Below, piece after piece: positions 51,673-60,612 of a DNA stretch of 64,000 nt. Within the stretch, counting starts at the first letter, position 1. Each line of letters opens with the position of its first letter. The DNA comes from Nocardioides anomalus (GTDB taxonomy: Bacteria; Actinomycetota; Actinomycetes; Propionibacteriales; Nocardioidaceae). The stretch covers positions 3,906,001-3,970,000 of the forward strand of contig NZ_CP049257.1 of assembly GCF_011046535.1 (NCBI RefSeq), in the 5' to 3' direction. Under the pieces are notes generated by a model that did no database searches, had not been told where the DNA came from, and saw only the letters and a list, made by a program, of their open reading frames with translations. A program made the translations under genes and the position numbers.

Positions 51673-52952
51673 GGGAGCGGCTCGACCTCGCCGGCCACCG
51701 GGACCTCCGGAGCCAGCACGTTGGACACCACGACCAGGTCGAACGGGTGGTCCCCACCGTCGGTGAGCCGCCACTGACCACCGGCGAGCGGCGTCTTCGC
51801 GACGTACGGCGGCACGCTGTCGTCCTGGCCCCAGGCGATGTCCCCGACCACCGTCGAGACCTCCAGCGTCGAGAGCGCCTGGGTGATGTCCTCGGGGTCG
51901 GTCGAGCCGGCCTTCTGGACCGCCGCAGCGGTGACCTCGAACAGCGCGTGGGCGAAGCCGAGGGGCTGGGTCCACTGCTGCCCGGTCCCCTCCTCGTAGG
52001 CGTCGGCGAGCTCCTGCGCGGACTGGCCGGTCAGCGAGCTGGTGTACGGCGCGGTGGGGGTCCACCAGACCTCGGTGGACAGCTCGTCGGCGATGTCGCC
52101 GAGCGCCTCCACGGCCGAGGGGAACAGCAGCGCCTTGCCGATGGTCGCGACCTTGGGCGAGTACCCCTGCTGCTTGGCCTGCTTCCAGAACGTCGTGAAG
52201 TCCGGCGGGATCGGGACCCCGAGCAGCACGTCCTTGCCCTGGTACGCCGAGAGCTGCGCGGAGAAGTCCTTGGTGCCGTTGGTGTAGAGCCCCGGGTTGT
52301 CGATGCTGACGCCACTGTCGGCGGTCAGGTCGGGGAAGTTGGCGCTCCAGGCCTGGCCGTCGGGGTCGTTCGGGAACAGCCCGCCGGCCTCGCCGTTGTT
52401 GGGCACCTTGCTCCAGATGTCGGCGTACACCTGGGCGACGTCCTCGAGGCCCCAGAAGAAGTGGTAGCTGTACTTCAGGTCCGCGGGCGCGCTGCCGTCG
52501 CGGATCGCGAACGGCTGCCACGGCGCGACGGTCGTGATGCACGGGATCGAGTTGGCCTCGCACTGCTCGGAGACCGGGTCGACGATGTCGGGTGTCCCGG
52601 AGGAGACGATCACGTCCACCCCGTCGCTGTTGATGAGGTCGGCGGCCACCTCGCCGGCGCGCGTGGAGTCGCTCTGCGCGTCCTTGCTGATGATCTCGAC
52701 GTCCCAGTCCTCGCCGCCGACCTCGAGCGGGTTGTCGGCGAAGTACGCCTTCATCTGGTCCACCACGAACGCGTTGGCCTCGCCGAACGGCGCCAGCGCT
52801 CCGGTGTCGGTCGAGACGAAGCCGATGGTGAGCGTGGTGTTGCCGCCACCGCCCCCGCCGCCCTCGTCGTCCCCGCCGATGCTGCCGGAGCAGGCCGCCA
52901 GGGCCAGGGTCAGCGCCGCGGCGCCGGCTGCGATGGTCCTCGGTGTCCTCAT
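51669..52952 (-). CDS. Periplasmic-type substrate-binding lipoprotein (LivK-like)
   Basis: The 427-residue product has lipobox ALAAC, a Gly/Asp linker and a type I periplasmic-binding fold (IGFVSTDTGALAPFGEANAF, VDVIVSSGTPDIVDPVSEQ). It is longer than amino-acid LivK proteins, as in binding proteins for aromatic and organic acids. AGGAGG lies upstream of the ATG. It heads the importer operon. Confidence 0.9.
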   Translation of the reverse strand: MRTPRTIAAGAAALTLALAACSGSIGGDDEGGGGGGGNTTLTIGFVSTDTGALAPFGEANAFVVDQMKAYFADNPLEVGGEDWDVEIISKDAQSDSTRAGEVAADLINSDGVDVIVSSGTPDIVDPVSEQCEANSIPCITTVAPWQPFAIRDGSAPADLKYSYHFFWGLEDVAQVYADIWSKVPNNGEAGGLFPNDPDGQAWSANFPDLTADSGVSIDNPGLYTNGTKDFSAQLSAYQGKDVLLGVPIPPDFTTFWKQAKQQGYSPKVATIGKALLFPSAVEALGDIADELSTEVWWTPTAPYTSSLTGQSAQELADAYEEGTGQQWTQPLGFAHALFEVTAAAVQKAGSTDPEDITQALSTLEVSTVVGDIAWGQDDSVPPYVAKTPLAGGQWRLTDGGDHPFDLVVVSNVLAPEVPVAGEVEPLP

Positions 52953-53056
52953 GTCGCCTCCTCGACGAGGCCGCAGGCGCGGCCCGTGCCGCCATCGTGG
53001 AGGCGTGCTGTGACCGTCGTCACCGGCGGGCGCGGCTCTGGTCCGAAATGGAGAGC

Positions 53057-53076
53057 CGTGGCCGATCCGCGGACCT
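53057..53076. promoter_or_regulatory. Shared 20-nt motif, copy upstream of the importer operon
   Basis: This is the second copy of CGTGGCCGATCCRCGSACCT, with G at both variable bases. It starts 104 nt upstream of the binding-protein ATG at 52952. Confidence 0.65.
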
Positions 53077-53102
53077 GCGGCGCGTGCGGACGCGCCGAGA
53101 GG

Positions 53103-53366
53103 TCAGTGCCGCACGAGGTACGCCGACGGGCCGAGCGGCTCACCCGTCGGGTCGGCCAGCCAGGCGGCCATGGCCTCGGGCTCGCGACCCTCGAGCTCGT
53201 CGAGCAGGGCCGCACGGAGCCCGGCCACGCGGGCCTTCGAAGCGGGCGTGCGGGCTCCGGCGAGGGCCGCGGCGCTCTTGCGCCACAGCGCGCAGAGCTG
53301 CGGCGTGGACAACCGGTCGAACGGCACGTGGACCAACCCGAGAAGAAGAGACGACTGTCCCACCAC
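53103..53366 (-). CDS. Small helical protein, unknown function
   Basis: The 87-residue product starts at tandem GTG codons (53366 or 53363). It is Leu/Ala/Arg-rich (LSTPQLCALWRKSAAALAGA, ARVAGLRAALLDELEGREPE) and ends PSAYLVRH. It looks like the short helical proteins of the type found near regulators in Nocardioides, with no recognised family. It lies 31 nt after the phytochrome stop. Confidence 0.5.
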   Translation of the reverse strand: MVGQSSLLLGLVHVPFDRLSTPQLCALWRKSAAALAGARTPASKARVAGLRAALLDELEGREPEAMAAWLADPTGEPLGPSAYLVRH

Positions 53367-53397
53367 GGTACGCCGGACGGCGGGCGCCGCGAAACCG

Positions 53398-55653
53398 TCA
53401 GCGCGCGTGGTCGAGGCGGAGCCCGAAGATGGTGGTGTCGTCGTCACCGGTGCCGGGCAGGCCCGCGAGGAGCTGGTCGACGAGCTCGTCGACGCTGCCC
53501 GGGCGGGCCTGGAAGCCGGCGCGGCGCAGCCGCTCGAGGGCGCTCGTCACGTCGTCGTCACGGCGCTCGACCAGGCCGTCGGTGTAGAGGAGCACCGTGT
53601 CGCCGGAGCGCAGGTCGACCGAGGTGGGGGTGCTCTCGCCGGCGCCGACGCCCAGGAGGGGGCGGCTCTGCACGGGCAGCTCGGCGATGGTGCCGTCGGC
53701 GCGCACGAGCAGCGGCGGCGGGTGACCGGCGGAGCAGATCTCGATGGTGGCGGCGGCGGGGTCGACGACGGCGACCACGGCGGTGGCGACCTGCTCGGGC
53801 AGGAGGTCGACGACGAGGGAGTCGAGGAGGTCGAGGGACTCACAGGCGGAGGCGCCGCCGTGCATGTGCGCGCGCAGCGCGGCGCGGACCTGGGTCATGG
53901 CCCCCACGGCGGAGACCCCGTGCCCGGCCACGTCGCCGACGACGAAGGCGATCCGGCCGCCGTCGAGCTTGAGGGCGTCCCACCAGTCGCCGCCGAGGCG
54001 GTAGGAGGAGGCCGACTCGTAGCGGACGGCGACGTCCATGCCGTCGAGGTGCGGGGCGTCGGAGGCCAGCACCGTGCGCTGCAGCGACTCGGCCACCGCG
54101 ATCTGCTCGCGCGAGCGCTGGAGCAGCACGGCGTTCATGAAGGTGCGCAGCGAGCGCACCACGTCGAGCTCCCACTCCGCCCACGGCTGGCTGTGCCCGC
54201 GCACGACCTCGCGCCACAGGTCGAAGGACTTGCGTGGCGACAGCCGCACCTCCTGACCCTCGGCGGCGTAGAGCTCCTTGTTGCGGGGGTCGCCACCCCA
54301 GTCGACGATCTCGGGGAGCTCCGGGCGCAGCCAGAGGATCCAGGAGTCGTCGGAGGAGCCGATGCCGAGCGCGCCGGCCGCCACGTCGGCGACCAGGCCC
54401 AGGGCGCGGTCGACCTCGGGGAGCGAGTCGCTGGCCACCGGCTCGCCGTACGGCGGGGTGAGCAGCTTGTCGGCGATGCGCCGCAGCGCGCTCTCGTCGG
54501 GGACGTCGCCACGCGTGCTGATCTCGTCGCCGTAGCAGATCGCGATGCCGGAGGCGCGGACCAGGTCGAGCACCTCGGGATCGTCGATCAGCTGCGTGAG
54601 CGGGGCCTCGTCGGAGGCCGAGACGCGCGCGGAGATCCGCGAGAGCGTGCCCTGCACGGCGAGGGCGTCCTCGCGGGCCTCGGCGCGCTCGAGCTCGGCG
54701 ATCTGGGAGGAGGTGACCTGGCCGAGGAACTCCGCGGCCGAGCGGGCGTCGCGGCTGGGCCGGTGCGGGCCGGAGTAGTGGTGGCAGGCCACCAGGCCCC
54801 AGAGCTCGCCGTCGATGACGATCGAGACCGACATCGAGGCGGTGACGCCCATGTTGGAGAGGTACTCCAGGTGGATCGGTGAGACGCTGCGCAGCGTGGA
54901 GTGCGTGAGGTCCAGCGGCGCGCCCGTGTCCGGGTCCAGGACCGGGTCGAGGTGCACCGGCTGGTAGCGGACGTCGGCGATGAGCCGGGTCCAGTTCACG
55001 GTGTACATCCGGCGCGCCTGGGCCGGGATGTCGCTGGCCGGGTAGTGCAGCCCGAGGAAGGGGTTGAGGTCGTCGCGCCGCTCCTCGGCGACGACCTCGC
55101 CGTTCCAGTTGCGGTCGAAGCGGTAGACCATCACCCGGTCGAACTCGGTCAGCTGCCGGATCTCGACGGCGAGCTGGGCCAGCAGCCCGTCGACCCGCTG
55201 CCACGCGGCCAGCCGCGCCATCGCCGAGCGCGCCGACTGGTAGGACAGCAACGTCGAGCGCGGGCGGCCCAGCGACTCGATCTCCACCACCACCCGACCG
55301 CCGGAGCGGTGCATGGTGATGTCGACCTCCTCACCGGCCAGCACACCGCCGAGCTCGCCGGGCAGGGTGAGGACGAGGGGCTCGGCGGGGGTCCAGTCGG
55401 CGATCCGCTCGGCGACCGCCTCGGCGGCACTGCGGCCGAGCAGGGCGTAGAGGTCGGCGCCCAGGGCTTGCTCGTGCGCGGTGCCGAGCAGCAGGCCGAC
55501 GTTCACCGACGCCATGGCCACGCGCTGGTCCTCGTCGAGGGCCAGGAGGACGCCGTGCGGCTGGATCGCGCCGGGCACGTGGATCGGCTCGCGGTCGCAC
55601 GTGGACAGGTCCACCTCGACGTACGCGGGGGTGTGCGAGGCGCCCGAGGTCAC
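53398..55653 (-). CDS. Bacteriophytochrome fused to PP2C/SpoIIE-type phosphatase
   Basis: The 751-residue product has the biliverdin-binding Cys in STCDREPIHVPGAIQPHG near residue 19 and a PAS domain. The GAF domain has PASDIPAQARRMY and VSPIHLEYLSNMGV, and a PHY domain spans about residues 320-510. A SpoIIE-type Mg-dependent phosphatase (GGDWWDALKL, FVVGDVAGHG, LLYTDGLVERR) follows. There is no histidine kinase. Red/far-red light would thus set the phosphorylation of a partner, as in stress-sigma partner switching. The GTG at 55653 lies 5 nt after TAGAGT. No heme oxygenase gene is nearby. Confidence 0.93.
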   Translation of the reverse strand: MTSGASHTPAYVEVDLSTCDREPIHVPGAIQPHGVLLALDEDQRVAMASVNVGLLLGTAHEQALGADLYALLGRSAAEAVAERIADWTPAEPLVLTLPGELGGVLAGEEVDITMHRSGGRVVVEIESLGRPRSTLLSYQSARSAMARLAAWQRVDGLLAQLAVEIRQLTEFDRVMVYRFDRNWNGEVVAEERRDDLNPFLGLHYPASDIPAQARRMYTVNWTRLIADVRYQPVHLDPVLDPDTGAPLDLTHSTLRSVSPIHLEYLSNMGVTASMSVSIVIDGELWGLVACHHYSGPHRPSRDARSAAEFLGQVTSSQIAELERAEAREDALAVQGTLSRISARVSASDEAPLTQLIDDPEVLDLVRASGIAICYGDEISTRGDVPDESALRRIADKLLTPPYGEPVASDSLPEVDRALGLVADVAAGALGIGSSDDSWILWLRPELPEIVDWGGDPRNKELYAAEGQEVRLSPRKSFDLWREVVRGHSQPWAEWELDVVRSLRTFMNAVLLQRSREQIAVAESLQRTVLASDAPHLDGMDVAVRYESASSYRLGGDWWDALKLDGGRIAFVVGDVAGHGVSAVGAMTQVRAALRAHMHGGASACESLDLLDSLVVDLLPEQVATAVVAVVDPAAATIEICSAGHPPPLLVRADGTIAELPVQSRPLLGVGAGESTPTSVDLRSGDTVLLYTDGLVERRDDDVTSALERLRRAGFQARPGSVDELVDQLLAGLPGTGDDDTTIFGLRLDHAR

Positions 55654-55658
55654 GCGGC

Positions 55659-55664
55659 ACTCTA
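55659..55664 (-). promoter_or_regulatory. -10 hexamer TAGAGT, leaderless phytochrome gene
   Basis: Minus-strand TAGAGT ends 5 nt before the GTG at 55653. This is slightly shorter than the 6-7 nt seen elsewhere. Confidence 0.45.
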
Positions 55665-55794
55665 ACCCGCGTACGCCGTAAGGCGAGGTCAGGCGCGGTG
55701 CGTGGCCTCCCCGGGGCCCGCGACGGACGCGCAGGGACCCCAGCCGGCCCCGGACCCCCGCCACCTGGCCAACCACCCCGGCGAGCCATAGACG

Positions 55795-55810
55795 AGAACA
55801 CGTTCTAGTT
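55795..55810 (+). promoter_or_regulatory. KstR-like palindrome upstream of second importer operon
   Basis: AGAACACGTTCTAGTT contains arms AGAAC/GTTCT around AC. On the other strand it reads AACTAGAACGTGTTCT, very close to KstR-controlled steroid promoters of mycobacteria and rhodococci (AAC-nn-GTT core). It lies about 92 nt upstream of the ATG at 55902. Other TetR regulators use similar palindromes. Confidence 0.55.
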
Positions 55811-55901
55811 GGCAGAGTGTCGCCGATCACACCGACGTCCCGCAACGACGCGGCGTGGTCCGAGGGGCACATCCGGGTGAGGGAAACGGAGAGGGACACA
55901 C

Positions 55902-57143
55902 ATGAGGACCGTGCGCACACGCACCCGGGGGCTCGCCGCGGCGAGCGCGACGATGCTGCTGCTGGGCCTCGCGGCCTGCGGTGGGTCGGACAGCGACAGT
56001 GACAGCGACGCCCAGGCGTCCCAGGACCCCGACGTCACCTTCACCGGCGACCCGGTCAAGGTGATGACGCTGACGGCGTACGACACCGACACCCTCAACG
56101 TGAAGGCGATCCTCGACATCGCCCAGGGCGCGGTCACCCAGATCAACAACGCCGGTGGCCTCGGCGGCCACGAGCTCCAGCTCATCACCTGCAACGAGGG
56201 CGCTGACCCCAACAAGGCGGCCGACTGCGCCCGCCAGGCCGTCGACGAGGGCGTCGCGGCGATGGTCGGGGGCTTCACCGCCAACGGGGACGCGATCATG
56301 CCGATCCTCGAGGACGCCGGCATCCCGTGGTTCGCCCCGCCCGGCATCTCCGCGGCCGAGCTGTCCAGCGAGGACAGCTACCCGATCACCTCCGGCGTGC
56401 TGGGCCTGGCCGGCCTCGGCCAGATGGCGGCGCAGGACGGCTGCGACAAGGTCGCCTCGGTCAACTACGACCTGCCCTCGGCCGGCCAGATCGGCCAGCT
56501 CGTCGACATCGGCCTGGCCAGCGAGGGCCACGACAAGTCCGACCTCATCAAGGTCCCGCCGACCACCACCGACTTCAGCACCATCGCCCAGGAGACCAGC
56601 GAGTACGACTGCGCCGTGGTCGGCACGCCGCCGCAGCCGTTCCTCGGCATCGCCGCCTCGGGCGCCCAGCTGGGCAGCGAGACCAAGTACTACGTCGTCC
56701 CCGGCGGCCTCACCGACGCGGTCACCGCCGCCGGCGGGGAGGCGATCGAGGGCGCGGTCACGCTGTCGAACTTCCCCGGCGCCGACGACCAGATCTGGGA
56801 CTCGGCCAAGGACGCCGTCGGGGACCTCGGCGACGACGAGAACGGCGGCTGGTCCGCGCTCTACCTCCAGAACACCTGGGTCGGCTACCGGACCTTCCTC
56901 TCCCTGGTGAAGAACAACGACGACTTCAGCGCCGCCGGGGTCAAGGCGACCCTGGACGCGACGACCTCGGTCGACACCGACGGGTTCACGCCGCCGTTCA
57001 GCTTCGCCGAGGACTTCCCGGCGCCCGGGCTGAACCGGGTCTTCAACTACCAGGAGCTGAAGTTCACCATCGACGGGGGCAAGCTGACCCAGGACGGCGA
57101 CGACTACGTCGACCAGCGCACCGCGCTCGTCCCCGCGTCCTGA
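55902..57143 (+). CDS. Substrate-binding lipoprotein of second Liv-type importer
   Basis: The 413-residue product has lipobox GLAAC and a Ser/Asp-repeat linker (SDSDSDSDAQ). A type I binding-protein fold follows (VMTLTAYDTDTLNVKAILD, INNAGGLGGHELQLI). Two further Cys pairs may form disulfides. GGAGAGGGA lies upstream of the ATG. It heads an operon with a separate ATPase and a fused permease-ATPase. Confidence 0.88.
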   Translation: MRTVRTRTRGLAAASATMLLLGLAACGGSDSDSDSDAQASQDPDVTFTGDPVKVMTLTAYDTDTLNVKAILDIAQGAVTQINNAGGLGGHELQLITCNEGADPNKAADCARQAVDEGVAAMVGGFTANGDAIMPILEDAGIPWFAPPGISAAELSSEDSYPITSGVLGLAGLGQMAAQDGCDKVASVNYDLPSAGQIGQLVDIGLASEGHDKSDLIKVPPTTTDFSTIAQETSEYDCAVVGTPPQPFLGIAASGAQLGSETKYYVVPGGLTDAVTAAGGEAIEGAVTLSNFPGADDQIWDSAKDAVGDLGDDENGGWSALYLQNTWVGYRTFLSLVKNNDDFSAAGVKATLDATTSVDTDGFTPPFSFAEDFPAPGLNRVFNYQELKFTIDGGKLTQDGDDYVDQRTALVPAS

Positions 57144-57144
57144 G

Positions 57145-57888
57145 ATGACGACCACCGCCCGGCCCGAGCGGACCGCGGCCGAGCCGGCCCGGGCCGGCGA
57201 GGTCGTCGTCGAGGCGCACGGCCTCACCGCCGGCTACGCCGGCACCCCGGCCGTGCACGAGGTCGACCTCGAGGTCCGCGCCGGCGAGGTCGTGGCGCTG
57301 CTCGGCGCCAACGGCGCCGGGAAGACGACGACGCTGCTCGCCCTGGCCGGCGAGGTCACGCCGATCGCCGGGAGCGTCGCCTTCCACGGCGACGCCCGGC
57401 GCCGGCGGCTGCACCAGCGCGCCCGGCAGGGCCTGGGCTTCCTCACCGAGGAGCGCTGCGTCTTCATGGGGCTGACCGGCTGGCAGAACCTCCGGCTCGG
57501 CCGCGGCCGGCCCGAGGACGCGCTGGCGCACTTCCCCGAGCTCGAGGAGCACCTGCACAAGAAGGTGGGGCTGCTCTCCGGCGGCCAGCAGCAGATGCTC
57601 GCGCTGGGCCGGGTGCTCGCCGCCCGTCCCCGCGTCCTGCTGGCCGACGAGCTGTCCCTGGGCCTGGCGCCGATGGTCGTCGAGCGGCTCCTGGCCGCCG
57701 TGCGCTCCGCCGCCGACGACGGGCTGGCTGTGGTGCTGGTCGAGCAGCACGTCCGGCAGGCCCTCGCGGTCGCCGACCGCGTGCACGTGCTGCGCCGCGG
57801 CCGGGTCGTGCTGTCCGGGGCCGCCGCCGACCTCCGGGCGGACGCCGCCGGCATCGCCGCGCACTACCTGACCGGGGAGGCGTCGTGA
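57145..57888 (+). CDS. ABC transporter ATP-binding protein LivF-like
   Basis: The 247-residue ATPase has Walker A GANGAGKTTT, signature LSGGQQQMLALGRVL, Walker B VLLADELSLGLAP and LVEQHVRQAL. It starts one base after the previous stop (TGAGATG) and overlaps the next GTG by 4 nt. Confidence 0.93.
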   Translation: MTTTARPERTAAEPARAGEVVVEAHGLTAGYAGTPAVHEVDLEVRAGEVVALLGANGAGKTTTLLALAGEVTPIAGSVAFHGDARRRRLHQRARQGLGFLTEERCVFMGLTGWQNLRLGRGRPEDALAHFPELEEHLHKKVGLLSGGQQQMLALGRVLAARPRVLLADELSLGLAPMVVERLLAAVRSAADDGLAVVLVEQHVRQALAVADRVHVLRRGRVVLSGAAADLRADAAGIAAHYLTGEAS

Positions 57889-60611
57889 CCGAGCTGCTCC
57901 AGTTCGCGCTGCTGGGGCTCGGCACCGGCGGGGTCTACGCCCTGCTCGGTCTGGGCCTGGTCGTCATCTACCGCGGCTCGGGCGTGATCAACTTCGCGCA
58001 GTCCGGCTTCGCGCTCGTGGGGGCGTACGCCGTCTACCGGCTGCAGGTCGAGCAGGAGCACGGCCTGGCCTTCTCGCTGGTCGTGGCCGTGCTGCTGTGC
58101 GCGGCCCTGGGCGTGGCCGTGCACTTCCTGGTGATGAAGCCGCTGCGCACGGCCAGCCCGCTGGCCCGCGTCATCGCCACCCTCGGCGTGCTGACCGTGC
58201 TCACCCAGGCCGTCGTGCTCGAGTACGGCGCCCGGGCGGTGATCTCGAAGTCCCCGGTCCCGACCGAGGCGGTGACCTTCGGCGACGTGGTCGTCGGGCG
58301 CTACGGCTTCTACCTGGTCGCGATCGCGGCCCTGGTGACCGTGCTGCTGACGGTGACCAGCGCGCGGACCCGCTTCGGCTACGCCATCTCCGCGGCGGCC
58401 GAGAACCCGCGGGCGGCCTCCGCGCTCGGCTGGTCACCGGACCTGCTGGCCGGCGTCACGTGGGCCGTGGGCGGCGGGCTCGCCGCCCTGGCCGGCGCGA
58501 TGATGCCGGCCACCACCGCCGGCTTCATCTCGCCGATCACCTTCTCCATCCTGGTCATCGGCGCGCTCGCGACCGCGCTGCTCGGCGGCTTCCGGTCCTA
58601 CCCGCTCGCACTGGTCGGCGGCGTCTTCCTCGGCGTCGCGCAGTCGCTGGCCACGCGCTGGAGCAACCAGCTCCTCGACCCGCCGCACCGGCCGGGCATC
58701 CCCGACGCCGTGCCGTTCCTCGTCATCATCGTCGTCCTCGTGGTGCGCGGCCGCGGCCTGCCGCTGCGCGGCTCGATCACCGACCGGCTGCCGCGGGTCG
58801 GCACCGGTCGGGTGCGACCCGGACTGGTGGCCGTCGTCGCCGCGCTCGCCGTGCTGTGGGTCGGTGTCGGTGCCGCCCAGGACTGGTACGCCCCCGTGGT
58901 CATCAGCACCACCTTCGCGATCATCGGCCTGTCGGTGGTGGTGCTGGTGGGCTACACCGGTCAGCTCTCGCTCGCGCAGTACGCCCTGGCCGGCATCGGC
59001 GCCTTCGCCGCGGCCAAGCTGGTCGCCGCGCACGGCTGGCGCTTCGAGCCGGCCCTGCTGGTGGGCGTCCTCGTGGCCATGGCGGTCGGCTTGCTGTTCG
59101 GGCTGCCGGCCCTGCGCACGCGCGGGGTGAACCTCGCCGTCGTCACCTTCGGACTGGGCTTCGCCGTCAACCAGCTGGTCTTCAGCAACAGCGCCTACAC
59201 CGAGGACGCGCGGGTGCTGCCCACCGACCTCTCGCTGTTCGGGATCCCCATCGACCCGGTCGGCCACGCCCGCAACTACGCCGTGGTCTGCCTGGCCTTC
59301 CTGGTCCTGGCCGCGCTGGCGGTGGCCAACCTGCGCCGGGGCCGCGCGGGCAGGCGGCTGCTCGCCGTACGGACCAATGAGCGCGCCGCCGCGGCGATCG
59401 GTGTCAACGTCTTCGAGGCCAAGCTCTACGGCTTCACGCTCTCGGCCGGCATCGCCGGGCTCGGCGGCGTGCTCTTCGGCTTCGGGTACGGCGCGGTGCT
59501 GTTCCAGTCGATCTTCCAGCCGGGTGCCTCGATCTCGGTGCTCACGCTGACCGTGATCGGCAGCGCCGGCTACCTGGTCGGACCGGTCGTGGGCTCACTG
59601 CTCGCACCGGGCGGGCTGGTCACGCTCACCTCGTCGGAGCCGGTCAACGCCGCGGTCGAGGAGACCTCGTCGTGGCAGCAGTACCTCCCCCTCCTCACCG
59701 GCGTGCTGCTCCTCGTCATCTTGATCCTCAACCAGAACGGCGTGGCCGAGCGCTTCGACGCCCTCACCCGCCCGCTGCGCGCCCGCATCCCCGGGCTCCG
59801 GTCCGCTCCCCCGTCGGCACTGCCCGCGGCGGTGCGCACCTCGGTGCCGGCCCGGACCCTCGCGGTCTCCGGGCTGACCCAGCGCTTCGGTGGGTTCACC
59901 GCGCTCACCGACGTCTCGCTGACGGTCGGGCCCGGAGAGGTGGTCGGACTGCTCGGCCCCAACGGCGCCGGCAAGACGACCCTCATCGACTGCGTGGCCG
60001 GCAACAACCGGCTCACGGCGGGCTCGGTGACCTGGGACGGCGCCGACATCACCCGGTGGGCGCCCTACCGCCGCGCCCGCGCCGGCCTGTCCCGGTCCTT
60101 CCAGTCGCTGGAGCTCTTCGACGACCTCACCGTCCGCGAGAACCTCCTGGCCGCCGCCGACCCGCGCGACCGCTCGGCGTACGTCGTGGACCTGGTCCGG
60201 CCCGGCCACCCGCCGCTGCCGGCGCCGGTCGTGGCCGCGGTCGAGGAGCTCTCGCTGGCCCCGCTGCTGGACCGGCGGGCCGAGGACCTCTCCTACGGTC
60301 AGCGCCGACTCGTGGCCATCGCCCGCGCCGTCGCGTCCTCCCCCAGCGTGCTGCTGCTCGACGAGCCCGCCGCCGGGCTGGACGAGACCGAGAGCGCCGA
60401 GCTCGGCCGGCTCGTGCGCCGCCTGGCCGACGAGTGGGGCATGGGCGTGCTGCTCATCGAGCACGACGTGGCCCTGGTGCTCGAGAACGCCGACCGCGTC
60501 GTCGTGCTCGACTTCGGCCACAAGATCGCCGAGGGCACCCCCGCCGAGGTCCGCGACGACCCAGCCGTGCGCCAGGCCTACCTCGGCGAGGAGGCCGAGG
60601 CGCCGGCCTGA
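57885..60611 (+). CDS. Fused LivH-LivM-LivG permease/permease/ATPase (908 residues)
   Basis: Three normally separate subunits are in one frame. Residues 1-300 are LivH-like (GGVYALLGLGLVVIYRGSGV). Residues about 315-640 are LivM-like (LVGYTGQLSLAQYALAGIGAF, LLAVRTNERAAAAIGVN). Residues about 655-908 are a LivG-like ATPase with Walker A GPNGAGKTT, RSFQSLELFDDLTV, LSYGQRRLVAIARA and VLLLDEPAAGLDE. No stop or restart lies at the joints. With the upstream ATPase this supplies a complete transporter of fixed stoichiometry. The substrate is unknown; the KstR-like box hints at steroid-related compounds. Confidence 0.92.
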   Translation: MTELLQFALLGLGTGGVYALLGLGLVVIYRGSGVINFAQSGFALVGAYAVYRLQVEQEHGLAFSLVVAVLLCAALGVAVHFLVMKPLRTASPLARVIATLGVLTVLTQAVVLEYGARAVISKSPVPTEAVTFGDVVVGRYGFYLVAIAALVTVLLTVTSARTRFGYAISAAAENPRAASALGWSPDLLAGVTWAVGGGLAALAGAMMPATTAGFISPITFSILVIGALATALLGGFRSYPLALVGGVFLGVAQSLATRWSNQLLDPPHRPGIPDAVPFLVIIVVLVVRGRGLPLRGSITDRLPRVGTGRVRPGLVAVVAALAVLWVGVGAAQDWYAPVVISTTFAIIGLSVVVLVGYTGQLSLAQYALAGIGAFAAAKLVAAHGWRFEPALLVGVLVAMAVGLLFGLPALRTRGVNLAVVTFGLGFAVNQLVFSNSAYTEDARVLPTDLSLFGIPIDPVGHARNYAVVCLAFLVLAALAVANLRRGRAGRRLLAVRTNERAAAAIGVNVFEAKLYGFTLSAGIAGLGGVLFGFGYGAVLFQSIFQPGASISVLTLTVIGSAGYLVGPVVGSLLAPGGLVTLTSSEPVNAAVEETSSWQQYLPLLTGVLLLVILILNQNGVAERFDALTRPLRARIPGLRSAPPSALPAAVRTSVPARTLAVSGLTQRFGGFTALTDVSLTVGPGEVVGLLGPNGAGKTTLIDCVAGNNRLTAGSVTWDGADITRWAPYRRARAGLSRSFQSLELFDDLTVRENLLAAADPRDRSAYVVDLVRPGHPPLPAPVVAAVEELSLAPLLDRRAEDLSYGQRRLVAIARAVASSPSVLLLDEPAAGLDETESAELGRLVRRLADEWGMGVLLIEHDVALVLENADRVVVLDFGHKIAEGTPAEVRDDPAVRQAYLGEEAEAPA

Positions 60612-60612
60612 C

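Noticed and set aside
53010..53023. GTGAC-N4-GTCAC inverted repeat upstream of the importer operon as the regulator site
   Set aside because: It has only 5-bp arms and no counterpart upstream of the monooxygenase operon, whereas the 20-nt shared motif occurs at both.
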